Assembly: GCA_028279425.1 (NCBI GenBank)
Contig: JANQNV010000172.1
Span: 18,579-82,578 of the forward strand
Origin: Longimicrobiales bacterium
Lineage (GTDB): Bacteria; Gemmatimonadota; Gemmatimonadetes; Longimicrobiales; Gaopeijiaceae
Reading direction: 5' to 3'
Length of the DNA stretch: 64,000 bases
This document shows positions 1 to 8,645 of this stretch, piece after piece (the stretch's first letter is position 1; every line of letters starts with the position of its first letter). The notes under the pieces are model-generated. The model did not search any database and was not told the DNA's origin. It saw only the letters and a list, made by a program, of their open reading frames with translations. The translations under genes and the position numbers were made by a program.

Positions 1-21
1 CTTCGGATCCTGCTGACTCAT
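1..21 (-). CDS. 5' end of an unidentified gene leaving the window
   Basis: On the minus strand an ATG at 21-19 opens a frame reading M-S-Q-Q-D-P-K to the window edge. A good ribosome-binding sequence, GGAGAG, lies five to six bases upstream of it. The gene follows the sugar-dehydrogenase gene in the same direction after a gap of about 30 bases, so it is probably the next member of the minus-strand operon. Seven codons are too few to suggest a function. Confidence 0.4.
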
Positions 22-53
22 CGAGACTCTCCGCGTAGGATCAATCGAATATC

Positions 54-1409
54 CTATGGGCCAGTGGGTGGCGCCACGGCCTCGCGCGTGTACACGCGCA
101 GCAAGAGGTCGTCACCCGCTCGAGGGCCACCGCGCCCGTCGCGATTGCTGGTGCCGACCCACAGACTTCCATCGGGGGCCACCGCCACCATGCGCAGCCG
201 CCCGTACCCACGGTCGAGGATCGGCTCCTGACACGCGAAGCTGGAGGGATCGCTCGGGTCGAAGTGAACGCGCCGGAGCCGCCCGTCCTTGAGCCCCGTG
301 ACGAGCGCCGACGGGCCCCATGCGACGTCGTCGATCCCCGCGATCGCGAGCCCGGCCGGTGCGATCCCGAAGGTCCACTCGACGGCGGGGGAAAGGAGGT
401 CGCCTCCCCGGCTGGCTCCCGCCACGACGGGCCATCCCAGATCGTCACCCAGGGACACGACATTCAGTTCGTCGTTGCCGACCTGGCCGTCCTCCTGGAG
501 CATCCCGGTGGGGCCGTGTTCGAGCACCACCAACTGCTCGGTCATCGGGTGCCAGCCGATCCCCTGACTATTGCGAAGTCCTCGCACCACCCAGGGGACC
601 TGCGCGTCGGGATCCAGGGGCGCGGGACGGCCGTCGAGGTGATACCGCAACACCTTGCCCGCGATGGTCGTCGTGTCGAAGGCCCGCGGTGGCTCGGCGC
701 CGTCCCCGTTGGTGACGTAGATCAGCCCGTCGGGTCCAATGTCGATCGCACCGCCGCCGTGGAGGTGCCCGACGGGTACCAGGCGCACGAGCGAGTCGGG
801 CGCCTGACCGACGTCGACTCCGGGCTCGACGCCGAAGCGGAGGATGTGCAGGGAGCGGGGCTGCCCGCCTTCGGCCGTGAACGTACGCGCGATGCGTCTG
901 CCCAGACCCTTCAGGAAGGCCTGCAGCGGGGGGCCTCCGGTGTGGTCGAGGGTAACCGCCGTGTAGACCTCGACCCGACCGTCGGCCCGGGTGTGCGCGG
1001 CGATCCCCATGAGGCCGACTTCCTGGTCGCCCACCCGGTCGAACGTCCAGAAGGGCCGTTCCAGGATGCCCTCGGTGGGCGACCACACCCGAATCCGGCC
1101 TGGGCGCTCCGTGATCAGCGCCCGCCCGTCGGGGAGAAACGCGACGTCCCACGGCACCTCGAGCCCCGTCGCCAGGGTGTCGACGCCCACACGCGCGAGG
1201 TCGAACGCAGGCTGGCAGGTGGCCAACTCCAGGTCGAGCGCCTCGACTCCGAGTTCCTCGGGAGATGGGACCTCCGCCGGGGGAGACCCGCATGCCGCGG
1301 CGCAGAGGCCGACGAGGTGGAGTCCGATGGCGGTCGCTAGCCGGCGACCGCCTCCATGAGCGCGATGAGCTCGGTCTGGATGTGCTCGGTGCGGTCTCGC
1401 AGATACCAC
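54..1409 (-). CDS. Glucose/sorbosone dehydrogenase-like (PQQ-dependent sugar dehydrogenase family) lipoprotein
   Basis: The protein (about 451 residues from the chosen start) has the six-bladed propeller features of soluble quinoprotein sugar dehydrogenases: ALITERPGRIRVW near the start of the mature part, GLMGIAAH, HGGGAIDIGPDG, IYVTNGDG, and RNSQGIGWHP with VLEHGP further on. Members oxidise aldose sugars at a PQQ cofactor outside the cytoplasm. A hydrophobic stretch ending in CAAAC suggests a lipoprotein signal. The start is uncertain because no ATG lies near the signal peptide. GTG at 1409 is the nearest initiator, but it makes a long basic n-region and overlaps the upstream thioredoxin-fold gene by 73 bases. 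The family call is good; the substrate is unknown. Confidence 0.8.
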   Translation of the reverse strand: MVSARPHRAHPDRAHRAHGGGRRLATAIGLHLVGLCAAACGSPPAEVPSPEELGVEALDLELATCQPAFDLARVGVDTLATGLEVPWDVAFLPDGRALITERPGRIRVWSPTEGILERPFWTFDRVGDQEVGLMGIAAHTRADGRVEVYTAVTLDHTGGPPLQAFLKGLGRRIARTFTAEGGQPRSLHILRFGVEPGVDVGQAPDSLVRLVPVGHLHGGGAIDIGPDGLIYVTNGDGAEPPRAFDTTTIAGKVLRYHLDGRPAPLDPDAQVPWVVRGLRNSQGIGWHPMTEQLVVLEHGPTGMLQEDGQVGNDELNVVSLGDDLGWPVVAGASRGGDLLSPAVEWTFGIAPAGLAIAGIDDVAWGPSALVTGLKDGRLRRVHFDPSDPSSFACQEPILDRGYGRLRMVAVAPDGSLWVGTSNRDGRGGPRAGDDLLLRVYTREAVAPPTGP

Positions 1410-1954
1410 GTCTGCAGCTCCTTCTGGTACGTCTCGTAGTCCGTTCCCGACGCACCCGATCGGTAGGCCTCGAAGATGGCCTGCGCCGGACGGGGGCGGG
1501 GGCCCCAACTCCCGAAGACGTGTACGGTCTCGGGATCGAGGGCGATCACCTTGGGAATCGATCGGCTGCCATTGGTCAGGAACGCGTCCATGAGTTCCAG
1601 ATGCCGATCTCGGTACACGATCCCAAGTTCGAGAGTATCGAATCGCTGGACCAGAAGGTGAAGTACCGGAAGGACCTGGGCTGCATCGCCACACCAGGCC
1701 TCGCTCAGCACGAGAAGTCGCACCGGCCGGGAGATCCTCGCCGCCGCCTCCAGAAGACCCTCATTCAGCGTGACCGTCTTCTTCAGGCGCCTCATCCGTT
1801 GGTGGTTGAGGCGGGTGTAGAAGTTGTTCTTCTCCGACGTGTACATGGGGTCGCCGTCGATCGCGGCACCCATCCGGGCGAAGTAGACGTCGTACGAGAC
1901 CGAGGCGTCGAGGCCCTGGCGAAGAAGGTCGGAAACGAGAGCGGTCGAGGACAT
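1337..1954 (-). CDS. Thioredoxin-fold protein with a single active-site cysteine (Thioredoxin_9-like)
   Basis: This 205-residue protein has a thioredoxin fold signature: strand LLVLSE followed by AWCGDAAQ with Cys88 at the usual helix start, and a cis-proline motif SIPKVIAL at Pro134. The second cysteine of a CxxC pair is replaced (C-G-D-A), as is usual in the Thioredoxin_9 group, so ordinary dithiol disulfide exchange is unlikely. No signal peptide is visible, so it should be cytoplasmic. It sits 41 bases after the AAA-ATPase gene in the same minus-strand operon. The start ATG at 1954 is followed by MSSTALVSDLL, and the longer open frame upstream is only the antisense shadow of the ATPase. 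The role is unknown; a monothiol redox or bacillithiol-type function is conceivable. Confidence 0.8.
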   Translation of the reverse strand: MSSTALVSDLLRQGLDASVSYDVYFARMGAAIDGDPMYTSEKNNFYTRLNHQRMRRLKKTVTLNEGLLEAAARISRPVRLLVLSEAWCGDAAQVLPVLHLLVQRFDTLELGIVYRDRHLELMDAFLTNGSRSIPKVIALDPETVHVFGSWGPRPRPAQAIFEAYRSGASGTDYETYQKELQTWYLRDRTEHIQTELIALMEAVAG

Positions 1955-1995
1955 GCCGAGGGTACGTGAGAAGAGAAGAGGTGTGTGGAGCCGGC

Positions 1996-3483
1996 TCAAT
2001 TCGCCGGGACCGTGCGGTCGCGAGCCCAAGCCCGAAGGGCCGAAATCGGTTCCGACATCGTGACGGAGAGGGGTCGCGTGCGTGCGATCTCGGCGGCGAG
2101 GGCCTCGGCCTCGATACGGCCTCCGGTTGCGAACGCCGCATACTGCACGGAGACGATCGCCTGCTCGAGTTCGGACCCCGAGAAGCCGTCGGCCCGGGCC
2201 GCCAGCGCACCGAGCGGAAAGCGCGACGGGTCCTGTCCTCTCGCCTCCAGATGAATGCGCAGAATCTCGGATCGGGTGGCGGGGTCGGGCAGATCGACGA
2301 AGAACACTTCGTCGAAGCGTCCCTTGCGTAGAAACTCCGGCGGAAGCCGCTGGACGTCGTTGGCCGTCGCGACGACGAAGACGTCGCCCCTGCGCTCCTG
2401 CATCCACGAGAGAAACGTGCCCAGCACGCGCTGCGACACCCCTCCGTCTTCCGAGCCACCCGAGGCGAAGGCTTTCTCGAGCTCGTCGATCCAGAGGATG
2501 ACGGGCGCCATCCGCTCTGCCGTGTCCATGGCCCGCCGGAAGTTCTTTTCGCTCTCGCCGATGTACTTGTTGTAGAGACCGGAGGGGTCGAGGCGAAGGA
2601 GGGGGAGCGTCCATTCGGCCGCCACCGCCTTGGCCGCGAGGCTCTTCCCGCAACCGGGTACCCCCAACAGCAACACCCCGCGCGGAAAGGGCAGTCCAGC
2701 GTCGCGCGCCCGCGCCGGGTTGCGCACGACGGCGGTCCGGCTGGACAGCCACGTCTTGAACGCGACGAGATCGGCCACCTGCGCCATCGAGGCCTCGACC
2801 GGCGTGTACTCCAGCAAGCCGTCCTGCTCGACGAGTGACTTCTTCGACTCGGCCACCCGGGCGATGTCGTCGAGATTCAGAGTGCCGTCCTCGACCACCG
2901 CCCGTGTGAGCGCCTTCTCGGCCTCCATGAGGGTCAGGCCGGCGAGGTGGTGGATCAGATTCGAGATCCCATCGCCGTCGATGTCGAGGGTGATGTGCTG
3001 CCGCTCCGACACGTCGCGTACGACCTGGGTCAGGAGATCACGCAGCTCCGATTCCGAGGGCCCGGGGAGGGTCGCGTGGGTCACCACACCGGTGAGTGAC
3101 GGGGGGACCGACAGCTCCGATCCCGTCAGCACCAGCGCACCGGCGCGCGACGACAAGGCCTCGGCACAGTCGCGCAGCCAGGCGGCGGCGAGGTCGTCGC
3201 GAAGCGTGGCCTCGGATACCCCCTGGAAGTGGTACAGCGCGTCGATCCTCGCATGCGCCACATGTTCGAGCGCCTTGATCGGTTGGTCGGTGCCGTACAC
3301 GGAACTGGCCAGCCCCGCGCGCGACAGTCCACGCGACCGCGTCCACGTGAAGAAGGGGATCTCCAGGCTGTGCGCCACATGGTGAAGGAGACCCCGGGCC
3401 CGCTCCTCCTCGGGCGTGTCGAGGTGCACGACCCCGTGGCGCGAGCGAAAGAGGAGTTCGAGGTCGTGAACGGCGTCGTTCAT
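1996..3483 (-). CDS. AAA-family ATPase, Ycf46-like
   Basis: The 495-residue protein has a poorly conserved N-terminal half and a C-terminal AAA module. Walker A GVPGCGKS is at 274-281, Walker B VILWIDELE at 328-336, and the second-region-of-homology arginine motif RKGRFD at about 386-391. Domain order and length match Ycf46-type ATPases of plastids and cyanobacteria. Distant relatives of that family are common in bacteria, and their clients are mostly unknown. No membrane segment is seen. The start ATG (3483-3481) shares one base with the TGA of the MscS gene (TGATG), which implies translational coupling. The downstream thioredoxin-fold gene probably belongs to the same transcript. Confidence 0.85.
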   Translation of the reverse strand: MNDAVHDLELLFRSRHGVVHLDTPEEERARGLLHHVAHSLEIPFFTWTRSRGLSRAGLASSVYGTDQPIKALEHVAHARIDALYHFQGVSEATLRDDLAAAWLRDCAEALSSRAGALVLTGSELSVPPSLTGVVTHATLPGPSESELRDLLTQVVRDVSERQHITLDIDGDGISNLIHHLAGLTLMEAEKALTRAVVEDGTLNLDDIARVAESKKSLVEQDGLLEYTPVEASMAQVADLVAFKTWLSSRTAVVRNPARARDAGLPFPRGVLLLGVPGCGKSLAAKAVAAEWTLPLLRLDPSGLYNKYIGESEKNFRRAMDTAERMAPVILWIDELEKAFASGGSEDGGVSQRVLGTFLSWMQERRGDVFVVATANDVQRLPPEFLRKGRFDEVFFVDLPDPATRSEILRIHLEARGQDPSRFPLGALAARADGFSGSELEQAIVSVQYAAFATGGRIEAEALAAEIARTRPLSVTMSEPISALRAWARDRTVPAN

Positions 3484-4376
3484 CAAGAGGCCCTGGGGAG
3501 CCGGTTCAGCGCCTCCTGCACCGGCGCGTCGAAATGCACGTCCAGCTGCGGGAAGGCGATGGTGATTCCGGCCTCCGCCAGCGCGAACCAGATCCCTTTC
3601 ATCAGCTCGGAATGGTAGCGGGGTGCCTGCCACGGGTCGTCGGTCCAGACGCTGACCTCGAAGTCGACCGACGAGGCGGCGAAGGCCGTCATGAACACCG
3701 TCGGTTCACGATGATCGAGGCGCCAGACGAGCCCCTTGGCCATCGTCTCGAGCACCTCGACGACACGCTTCATGTCGGAGCCGTACTCCACGCCCACGGT
3801 GGCCCGAAGGCGGAGCACGGTGTCGTGGAAGGTGAAGTTCTTCACAGTCGAGTCGACGAGGTGCGAGTTCGGAACGAGGATCTCTTCGTCTTCGCGGTTG
3901 CGAGCCAGCGTGGTCCGGATGCCGAGCCGGAGCACCCGCACGACGTAGCCGTCCACCTCGACGATGTCACCCGGCTTGATCGAGCGTTCGAACATCAGGA
4001 TCACGCCCGACACGAAGTTCTCCGACAGGTTGCGGAGCGCGAAGCCCACCCCGACGGCAAACACCGCTCCGGCTGCGAACAGCCCCGAGAGGTTGATGTT
4101 GACCTGGGTCAGCGCCGTCATGAGCCCGATGCCCATGATGGCGTAGTGCAGGATCCGCAGCGTCACGGCCACGGTGCCGGGATCTCCGATGTCGCGCCCG
4201 CGCATGAACCGCTGAACGGTCTTGCGCAGGAGTCTCGAGAAGATCCAGGTCGCGGCGAGGATGCCGATCACGACCAGGAGGTCGGCGATCGTGACCTCCG
4301 ACCCTCCCACGCTGAAGCTTGCATCGAACACGCCGCCGATGCTGCCGATGAGGTCCTGCCAACCGTTGTCCATCAT
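3483..4376 (-). CDS. MscS-family small-conductance mechanosensitive channel
   Basis: The 297-residue protein has three membrane helices at about 30-50, 70-90 and 95-125. The last is the glycine/alanine-rich pore helix ending in FALRNLSENFVSG, followed by the beta domain with SIKPGDIVEVDGYVVRV, LVPNSHLV and VKNFTFHD. This is the classical MscS layout and length. The channel gates under membrane tension to release solutes during osmotic downshift. Its ATG overlaps the TGA of the upstream deacylase gene (ATGA at 4376-4373), and its stop overlaps the start of the ATPase gene, so all three are likely co-translated. Association with the ATPase could mean regulated gating, but that is speculation. 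Confidence 0.92.
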   Translation of the reverse strand: MMDNGWQDLIGSIGGVFDASFSVGGSEVTIADLLVVIGILAATWIFSRLLRKTVQRFMRGRDIGDPGTVAVTLRILHYAIMGIGLMTALTQVNINLSGLFAAGAVFAVGVGFALRNLSENFVSGVILMFERSIKPGDIVEVDGYVVRVLRLGIRTTLARNREDEEILVPNSHLVDSTVKNFTFHDTVLRLRATVGVEYGSDMKRVVEVLETMAKGLVWRLDHREPTVFMTAFAASSVDFEVSVWTDDPWQAPRYHSELMKGIWFALAEAGITIAFPQLDVHFDAPVQEALNRLPRAS

Positions 4377-6094
4377 CCCCCGGGTGTTGAAGACGTGATG
4401 ACTTCGCCGGGAAGCGCCCAGGTGAGCTCTCCCGCATCGACCACCGCCTGTCCGTTGACGAAGACGTGCTCGATGCCCGAGGGATACGCGTGAGGTTCGA
4501 AGAAGGTCGTTCGGTCTTCCAGCTCGGCGAGGTCGAAGACCACCAGGTCGGCTCGCGACCCTTCGCGGATGTGGCCACGGTCACGGAAGCCCATCAGCAG
4601 GGCCGGGAGCGAGGTCATCGAGCGGACCGCGGCCTCGACGCTCAACACGCCCCGGTCGCGGGCGTACCAGGCGATCTTGCGGGGAAACGTCCCGTAGAAT
4701 CTCGGGTGGACCGAGCCGCGGTCGTCGGGGTGGGCGAGGCCGCCGTCCGACGCGGTGGCGACCCACGGCCGCGCTCCGTACCTCTCCACATCGTCATCCG
4801 ACATCGAGAATCCGCGCAGCCGGCCGCCCCCGGGCCTTTCGGGGTCTCCGCGCAGCTGCAACTCGAGGGCCGCCTCGATCTCGTTCGTCTGCCAGCGGTG
4901 TGCGACATCGGTGAGCGACAGCCCCACGATCGCGGAGTCCGGGTACTCGAATACCACCACGCGCGACGGCCCCCCTCGGCGGCGGATCTCGTGCACGATG
5001 TCTCCGCGGATGCGGTCGGCCGCCTCGGGGTCTGCCAGATGCTCCCGCAGCATCGTAGCGGGTGACCGTCCGTCTCCCGGTCGTTCGGCCTCCGGGTCGA
5101 CGAGGGCCCAGCGGGGTATCAGGACGGTGTTGCCGTCGGATCCCGACGTCGGGTAGGGATACTGGTCGGCCCACACCCGAACCCCCTCCGCCCGAGCCCG
5201 CTCGATCAACTGAATCGCGGTCGTGCTCGAGCCCCAGTAGTGCGCGCCCTTCGCCTTGATGTGAGAGGCGACGACCCGGGCACCCGAACGCCGCCCGATC
5301 TCGATGGTCTCCAGGATCGCGTCGATGAGGGTCGGGGCGCCCGCCGGGTCCTGACTCGGCCAGAACCACATCGGATCGGCCCCCTCGCTGCGTTGATGCG
5401 AGATGTAGACCGCGTCGAAGGGCGTCAGTTCTTCGGCCAGCGCCGCCACCTCGTCGAGGGTGCTCCAGCGGCCCGGATCGTACTCGAGCCCGGCGCTCAT
5501 GCCGACCGCCCCCTCCTCGAGCGCCTGGCGCACGAGTGCCCGCATGCGCTCGATCTCTTCCTCGGTGGCGACGCGACGGGTGTCGCGACCCATGGCCTGA
5601 CGTCGCACTTCGCCGTGTCCGACCATCATCGCGACGTTGGCCCCCGTGCCCTGGCGTTCGAGAATGCCACGCTGTTCGGCGATCGGCCACGGCGACCGGC
5701 CGTCGTGGTTGACGACCACCGTCGTCACACCTTGCGCGACGATGTTGGGCATCGCCTTTCGGTGCAGGGAGTCGGTGCGGATCGTCGCCCCACCGATGCG
5801 CGCGCTGCCGTCGTCGGCGTGCGAATGGGCGTCGATGAAGCCCGGCGCCACGATCTTGCCCGTCGCATCGACCTCGCGGCGCGAAGGGGCGCCCTCCAGG
5901 CGGCCGACCGCGACGATACGACCGTCGCGGACGGCGACGTCGGCCCGAAACCAGGGATTGCCGGTTCCGTCGATCACGCGTCCGCCGGTGATCAGGAGGT
6001 CGTACTCGGTCGGAGTCTGCGCGCTCGATGGGACGGCCACGGCGCAGGTCATGACGACTGCGACGACCGTCACTCGGGTACTGGAGTGCCACAT
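4373..6094 (-). CDS. Exported N-acyl-D-amino-acid deacylase-like amidohydrolase
   Basis: The 573-residue protein starts with a signal peptide (MWHSSTRVTVVAVVMTCAVA, then PSSAQ). It continues as a metal-dependent amidohydrolase: LLITGGRVIDGTG, the metal motif GFIDAHSHAD with His90 and His92, ASHIKAKG, and the C-terminal RGHIREGSRADLVVFD followed by GIEHVFVNGQ typical of D-aminoacylases. Such enzymes release D-amino acids from N-acyl derivatives. The signal peptide suggests a periplasmic role, perhaps recycling peptidoglycan-derived or environmental D-amino-acid conjugates. The ATG at 6094 is supported by the signal peptide; the open frame further upstream is antisense to gpmI. It is the first gene of the minus-strand operon and is divergent from gpmI. 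Confidence 0.87.
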   Translation of the reverse strand: MWHSSTRVTVVAVVMTCAVAVPSSAQTPTEYDLLITGGRVIDGTGNPWFRADVAVRDGRIVAVGRLEGAPSRREVDATGKIVAPGFIDAHSHADDGSARIGGATIRTDSLHRKAMPNIVAQGVTTVVVNHDGRSPWPIAEQRGILERQGTGANVAMMVGHGEVRRQAMGRDTRRVATEEEIERMRALVRQALEEGAVGMSAGLEYDPGRWSTLDEVAALAEELTPFDAVYISHQRSEGADPMWFWPSQDPAGAPTLIDAILETIEIGRRSGARVVASHIKAKGAHYWGSSTTAIQLIERARAEGVRVWADQYPYPTSGSDGNTVLIPRWALVDPEAERPGDGRSPATMLREHLADPEAADRIRGDIVHEIRRRGGPSRVVVFEYPDSAIVGLSLTDVAHRWQTNEIEAALELQLRGDPERPGGGRLRGFSMSDDDVERYGARPWVATASDGGLAHPDDRGSVHPRFYGTFPRKIAWYARDRGVLSVEAAVRSMTSLPALLMGFRDRGHIREGSRADLVVFDLAELEDRTTFFEPHAYPSGIEHVFVNGQAVVDAGELTWALPGEVITSSTPGG

Positions 6095-6200
6095 GGGCGC
6101 CTCGGAGGGTCGGGGGTCGCGGGGTGCTGCGTTTCGGTTGAAGCGAGGGTACTCCGGGGGGCGGGAGGGGAGCAACCAGTTCGGAGGGGGCTGCATCGGT

Positions 6201-6228
6201 TTGAGCCGGCGACGCGGCCGATTAGATT
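6201..6228 (+). promoter_or_regulatory. Candidate sigma-70-like promoter of gpmI
   Basis: TTGAGC at 6201-6206 and TAGATT at 6223-6228 are separated by 16 bases, about 40 bases ahead of the gpmI start in the 174-base divergent spacer. Each hexamer matches four or five of six consensus positions. This is a reading by eye. Confidence 0.4.
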
Positions 6229-6268
6229 CCGGCCCCTCGAAGGAGTCCCTCGGTCCGGAGCACCGGAG

Positions 6269-7807
6269 ATGTCGAAGGTTTTGCTGGTCATTCTCGACGG
6301 GTGGGGGCACTCCGATTTCGGGGATCCTCCCGATCCGGGCAACGCGGTCGAGCAGGCGAGTGTGCCGCGGTTCCGAGCGCTCCTCGACGCGCACCCGAGC
6401 ACGCGCCTCGCCTGTTCCGGTTCCGACGTCGGACTCCCCGAGGGCCTGATGGGCAACTCCGAGGTCGGGCACCTGAACCTCGGCGCCGGGCGCATCGTCT
6501 TCCAGGACATCGCGCGCATCGATCGCGCGATCGACGACGGCACGTTTTCCGAGGCGCTCGACCTGCCCGGGCTGATGGTGCGGCTGCGGGAGCGCGAAGG
6601 AACGCTGCACCTGATCGGTCTCGTATCGGACGGTGGCGTGCACAGTCACATTCGCCACTTCGAGGCGGTGTTCAACCGGCTTCCGCGAGACCTCCCGGTG
6701 CACGTGCACTGCATCACGGACGGGCGTGATACGTCGCCCACCGGAGGCGCCGACTTCGTCGAGCGGATCGCGACGCGATGTGCCCCGGCGCCGGGGTGGC
6801 GGATCGCGACGGTGATGGGGCGCTATTGGGCCATGGATCGCGACAAGCGATGGGATCGCACCGCCAAGGCGTGGCGCGCCATCGCCCTGGGGGAGGCCGA
6901 CGCGGTGGCCGACGACGCGTCATTTCTGCGCGACCGCTATCGGATGCAAGAGACCGACGAGTTCATCGAACCCACACTCTTGCTGGGGGCCGGGGAGGCG
7001 GGTATCGGACCCGACGACGCCGTGGTGTTGATGAACTTCCGGGCCGACCGGATGCGCCAGCTCGGTGCGGCGCTCCTCGCCCCCGACTTCGATGCGTTCC
7101 CGCGCCGGGTGGGGCCGGTGCGCGACGCCGTCACGATGACGCGGTACGTCGACGGACTGCCCGCGCGCGTGGCCTTCGTCCGAGAAGACATCCGCCGCGG
7201 CCTGGGCGAGACCGTCGCGGCTGCGGGTCGCTCGCAGCTGCGGGTGGCCGAGACCGAGAAGTACGCACACGTCACCTACTTCTTCAACGGGGGCGACGAG
7301 ACCCCGAACGAGGGCGAGGCCCGGTCTCTCGTGCCCTCGCCCAAGGTGGCCACCTACGACCTGAAGCCCGAGATGAGTGCGCCCGAGGTCGCGGCGGCCG
7401 TGTTGGAGGGGCTCGAAGGGGGGGAGGCCTCCTTCATCCTCGTCAACTTCGCAAACCCCGACATGGTGGGGCATACCGGAGTCATCCCGGCGGCTGTGCG
7501 CGCGGTCGAAACGGTCGATGGACTGCTGGGCCGTCTGCTCGACCGGATCGCGGAGTCCGACGACTGGGTCGCCCTGGTGACCGCCGACCACGGCAACTGC
7601 GAAAAGATGCTCACCGAAGACGGGCGACCCCACACCGCGCACACCACCGAGCCGGTCGACTTCGTCGTCTTCGACCCCTCGGGCGGGACGCGCGTGCTCC
7701 GGGAGGGGGGACGACTGGCCGACGTGGCACCCACGGTACTGGACTTCATGGGCATCGAGGTGCCCCGGGAGATGACCGGGACGACGCTCGTGCACCGCAG
7801 TGAGTGA
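6269..7807 (+). CDS. gpmI: 2,3-bisphosphoglycerate-independent phosphoglycerate mutase
   Basis: This enzyme interconverts 3- and 2-phosphoglycerate in glycolysis and gluconeogenesis using two metal ions, without the bisphosphoglycerate cofactor. The 512-residue length is typical. Visible signatures are the N-terminal metal site VILDGWG, the phosphoserine loop MGNSEVGH with Ser64, DGRDTSPT, NFRADRMRQL, FFNGGDE, VNFANPDMVGHTG, and the C-terminal metal motif TADHGNCEKM with HTAHTTEPV. The ATG at 6269 follows a GGAG eight bases upstream and begins the conserved domain directly. The 3' end overlaps the GTG start of the TPR gene by eight bases, so they are probably cotranscribed. Confidence 0.96.
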   Translation: MSKVLLVILDGWGHSDFGDPPDPGNAVEQASVPRFRALLDAHPSTRLACSGSDVGLPEGLMGNSEVGHLNLGAGRIVFQDIARIDRAIDDGTFSEALDLPGLMVRLREREGTLHLIGLVSDGGVHSHIRHFEAVFNRLPRDLPVHVHCITDGRDTSPTGGADFVERIATRCAPAPGWRIATVMGRYWAMDRDKRWDRTAKAWRAIALGEADAVADDASFLRDRYRMQETDEFIEPTLLLGAGEAGIGPDDAVVLMNFRADRMRQLGAALLAPDFDAFPRRVGPVRDAVTMTRYVDGLPARVAFVREDIRRGLGETVAAAGRSQLRVAETEKYAHVTYFFNGGDETPNEGEARSLVPSPKVATYDLKPEMSAPEVAAAVLEGLEGGEASFILVNFANPDMVGHTGVIPAAVRAVETVDGLLGRLLDRIAESDDWVALVTADHGNCEKMLTEDGRPHTAHTTEPVDFVVFDPSGGTRVLREGGRLADVAPTVLDFMGIEVPREMTGTTLVHRSE

Positions 7808-8645
7808 CGATCCCGGAGTCCTCGACGAGGCCCTCGGCCTCGCCGACGAGGGAGATTGGCAGGGAGCGGCCGACCTTCTGCGCGAGGAGTTGTCGGGAGA
7901 GGCCTCGCCGAGTGCCGCCGTCCTCTGCTGGCTGGGTGTGGCAGAACGTGAACTGGGGCTCTCGGGAATCGCCTACGAGCGGTTCAAACAGGCGCTCGCG
8001 CTCGACCCGCAGGACCCCTTCATCCTTGCGACCGCCGGCAACGCCATCGCGCAGTTCGACGACCCCGATGCCGAGTCGGCGCTGCGCGCAGCCGCGATGC
8101 TGGGACGGGACCTGCCGCTGGCTCGATGGATGTACGGCGCCTACCTGACACGAGAGGGTATGCTGACGGAGGCGAGGGTGGAGTTGGATGCCGCGCTCGA
8201 GCTGGACCGGGAAGACGCCATGATCCGGTACGAATCGGGGGTGTGGCATCTCGTGTCGGGAGACCGTTCGCAGGGGATTACGGAGCTGTTCCGGGCCCTC
8301 GAGTTGGATCCGCACGACGGCTGGATTCGCGTGGTGCTCGGCCTCGCGCTGGTGGCGGCCGACCGGATCGACGAAGCCGTGACCGAACTCGACGCGGGTG
8401 CTCGCCTGCGCGACGACGACGTGGAGGCCCAGCTCCTCGCCGCGCTGTCGCTCGCCGCCGAAGGACACGAAGACCGCGCGTGGGAGATGCTCGAGCGCGG
8501 CCGGCTCCGCGCCGAAGGCACGGATACCCTCATGGTACACGAAGTGGAGGACCGCATGAACGATACCCCCGCGGCCGCGCTACGGCTGCTCGATACGACG
8601 CTCGCCCCCTCCGCGCTGCGCGAGCGCCTCGCGACGCGGCCATGA
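7800..8645 (+). CDS. TPR-repeat protein
   Basis: The 281-residue protein is made of tetratricopeptide-like helical pairs, for example AYERFKQALALDPQDPFI, ARVELDAALELDREDAMI and ITELFRALELDPHDGWI, spaced about 34 residues apart. TPR solenoids bind other proteins; nothing here identifies the partner. No signal peptide or membrane helix is seen, so it is likely cytoplasmic. The GTG start at 7800 lies inside the 3' end of gpmI, and its stop overlaps the next ATG (ATGA at 8642-8645), placing it between gpmI and the M16 peptidase pair in one transcriptional unit. Confidence 0.82.
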   Translation: MSDDPGVLDEALGLADEGDWQGAADLLREELSGEASPSAAVLCWLGVAERELGLSGIAYERFKQALALDPQDPFILATAGNAIAQFDDPDAESALRAAAMLGRDLPLARWMYGAYLTREGMLTEARVELDAALELDREDAMIRYESGVWHLVSGDRSQGITELFRALELDPHDGWIRVVLGLALVAADRIDEAVTELDAGARLRDDDVEAQLLAALSLAAEGHEDRAWEMLERGRLRAEGTDTLMVHEVEDRMNDTPAAALRLLDTTLAPSALRERLATRP

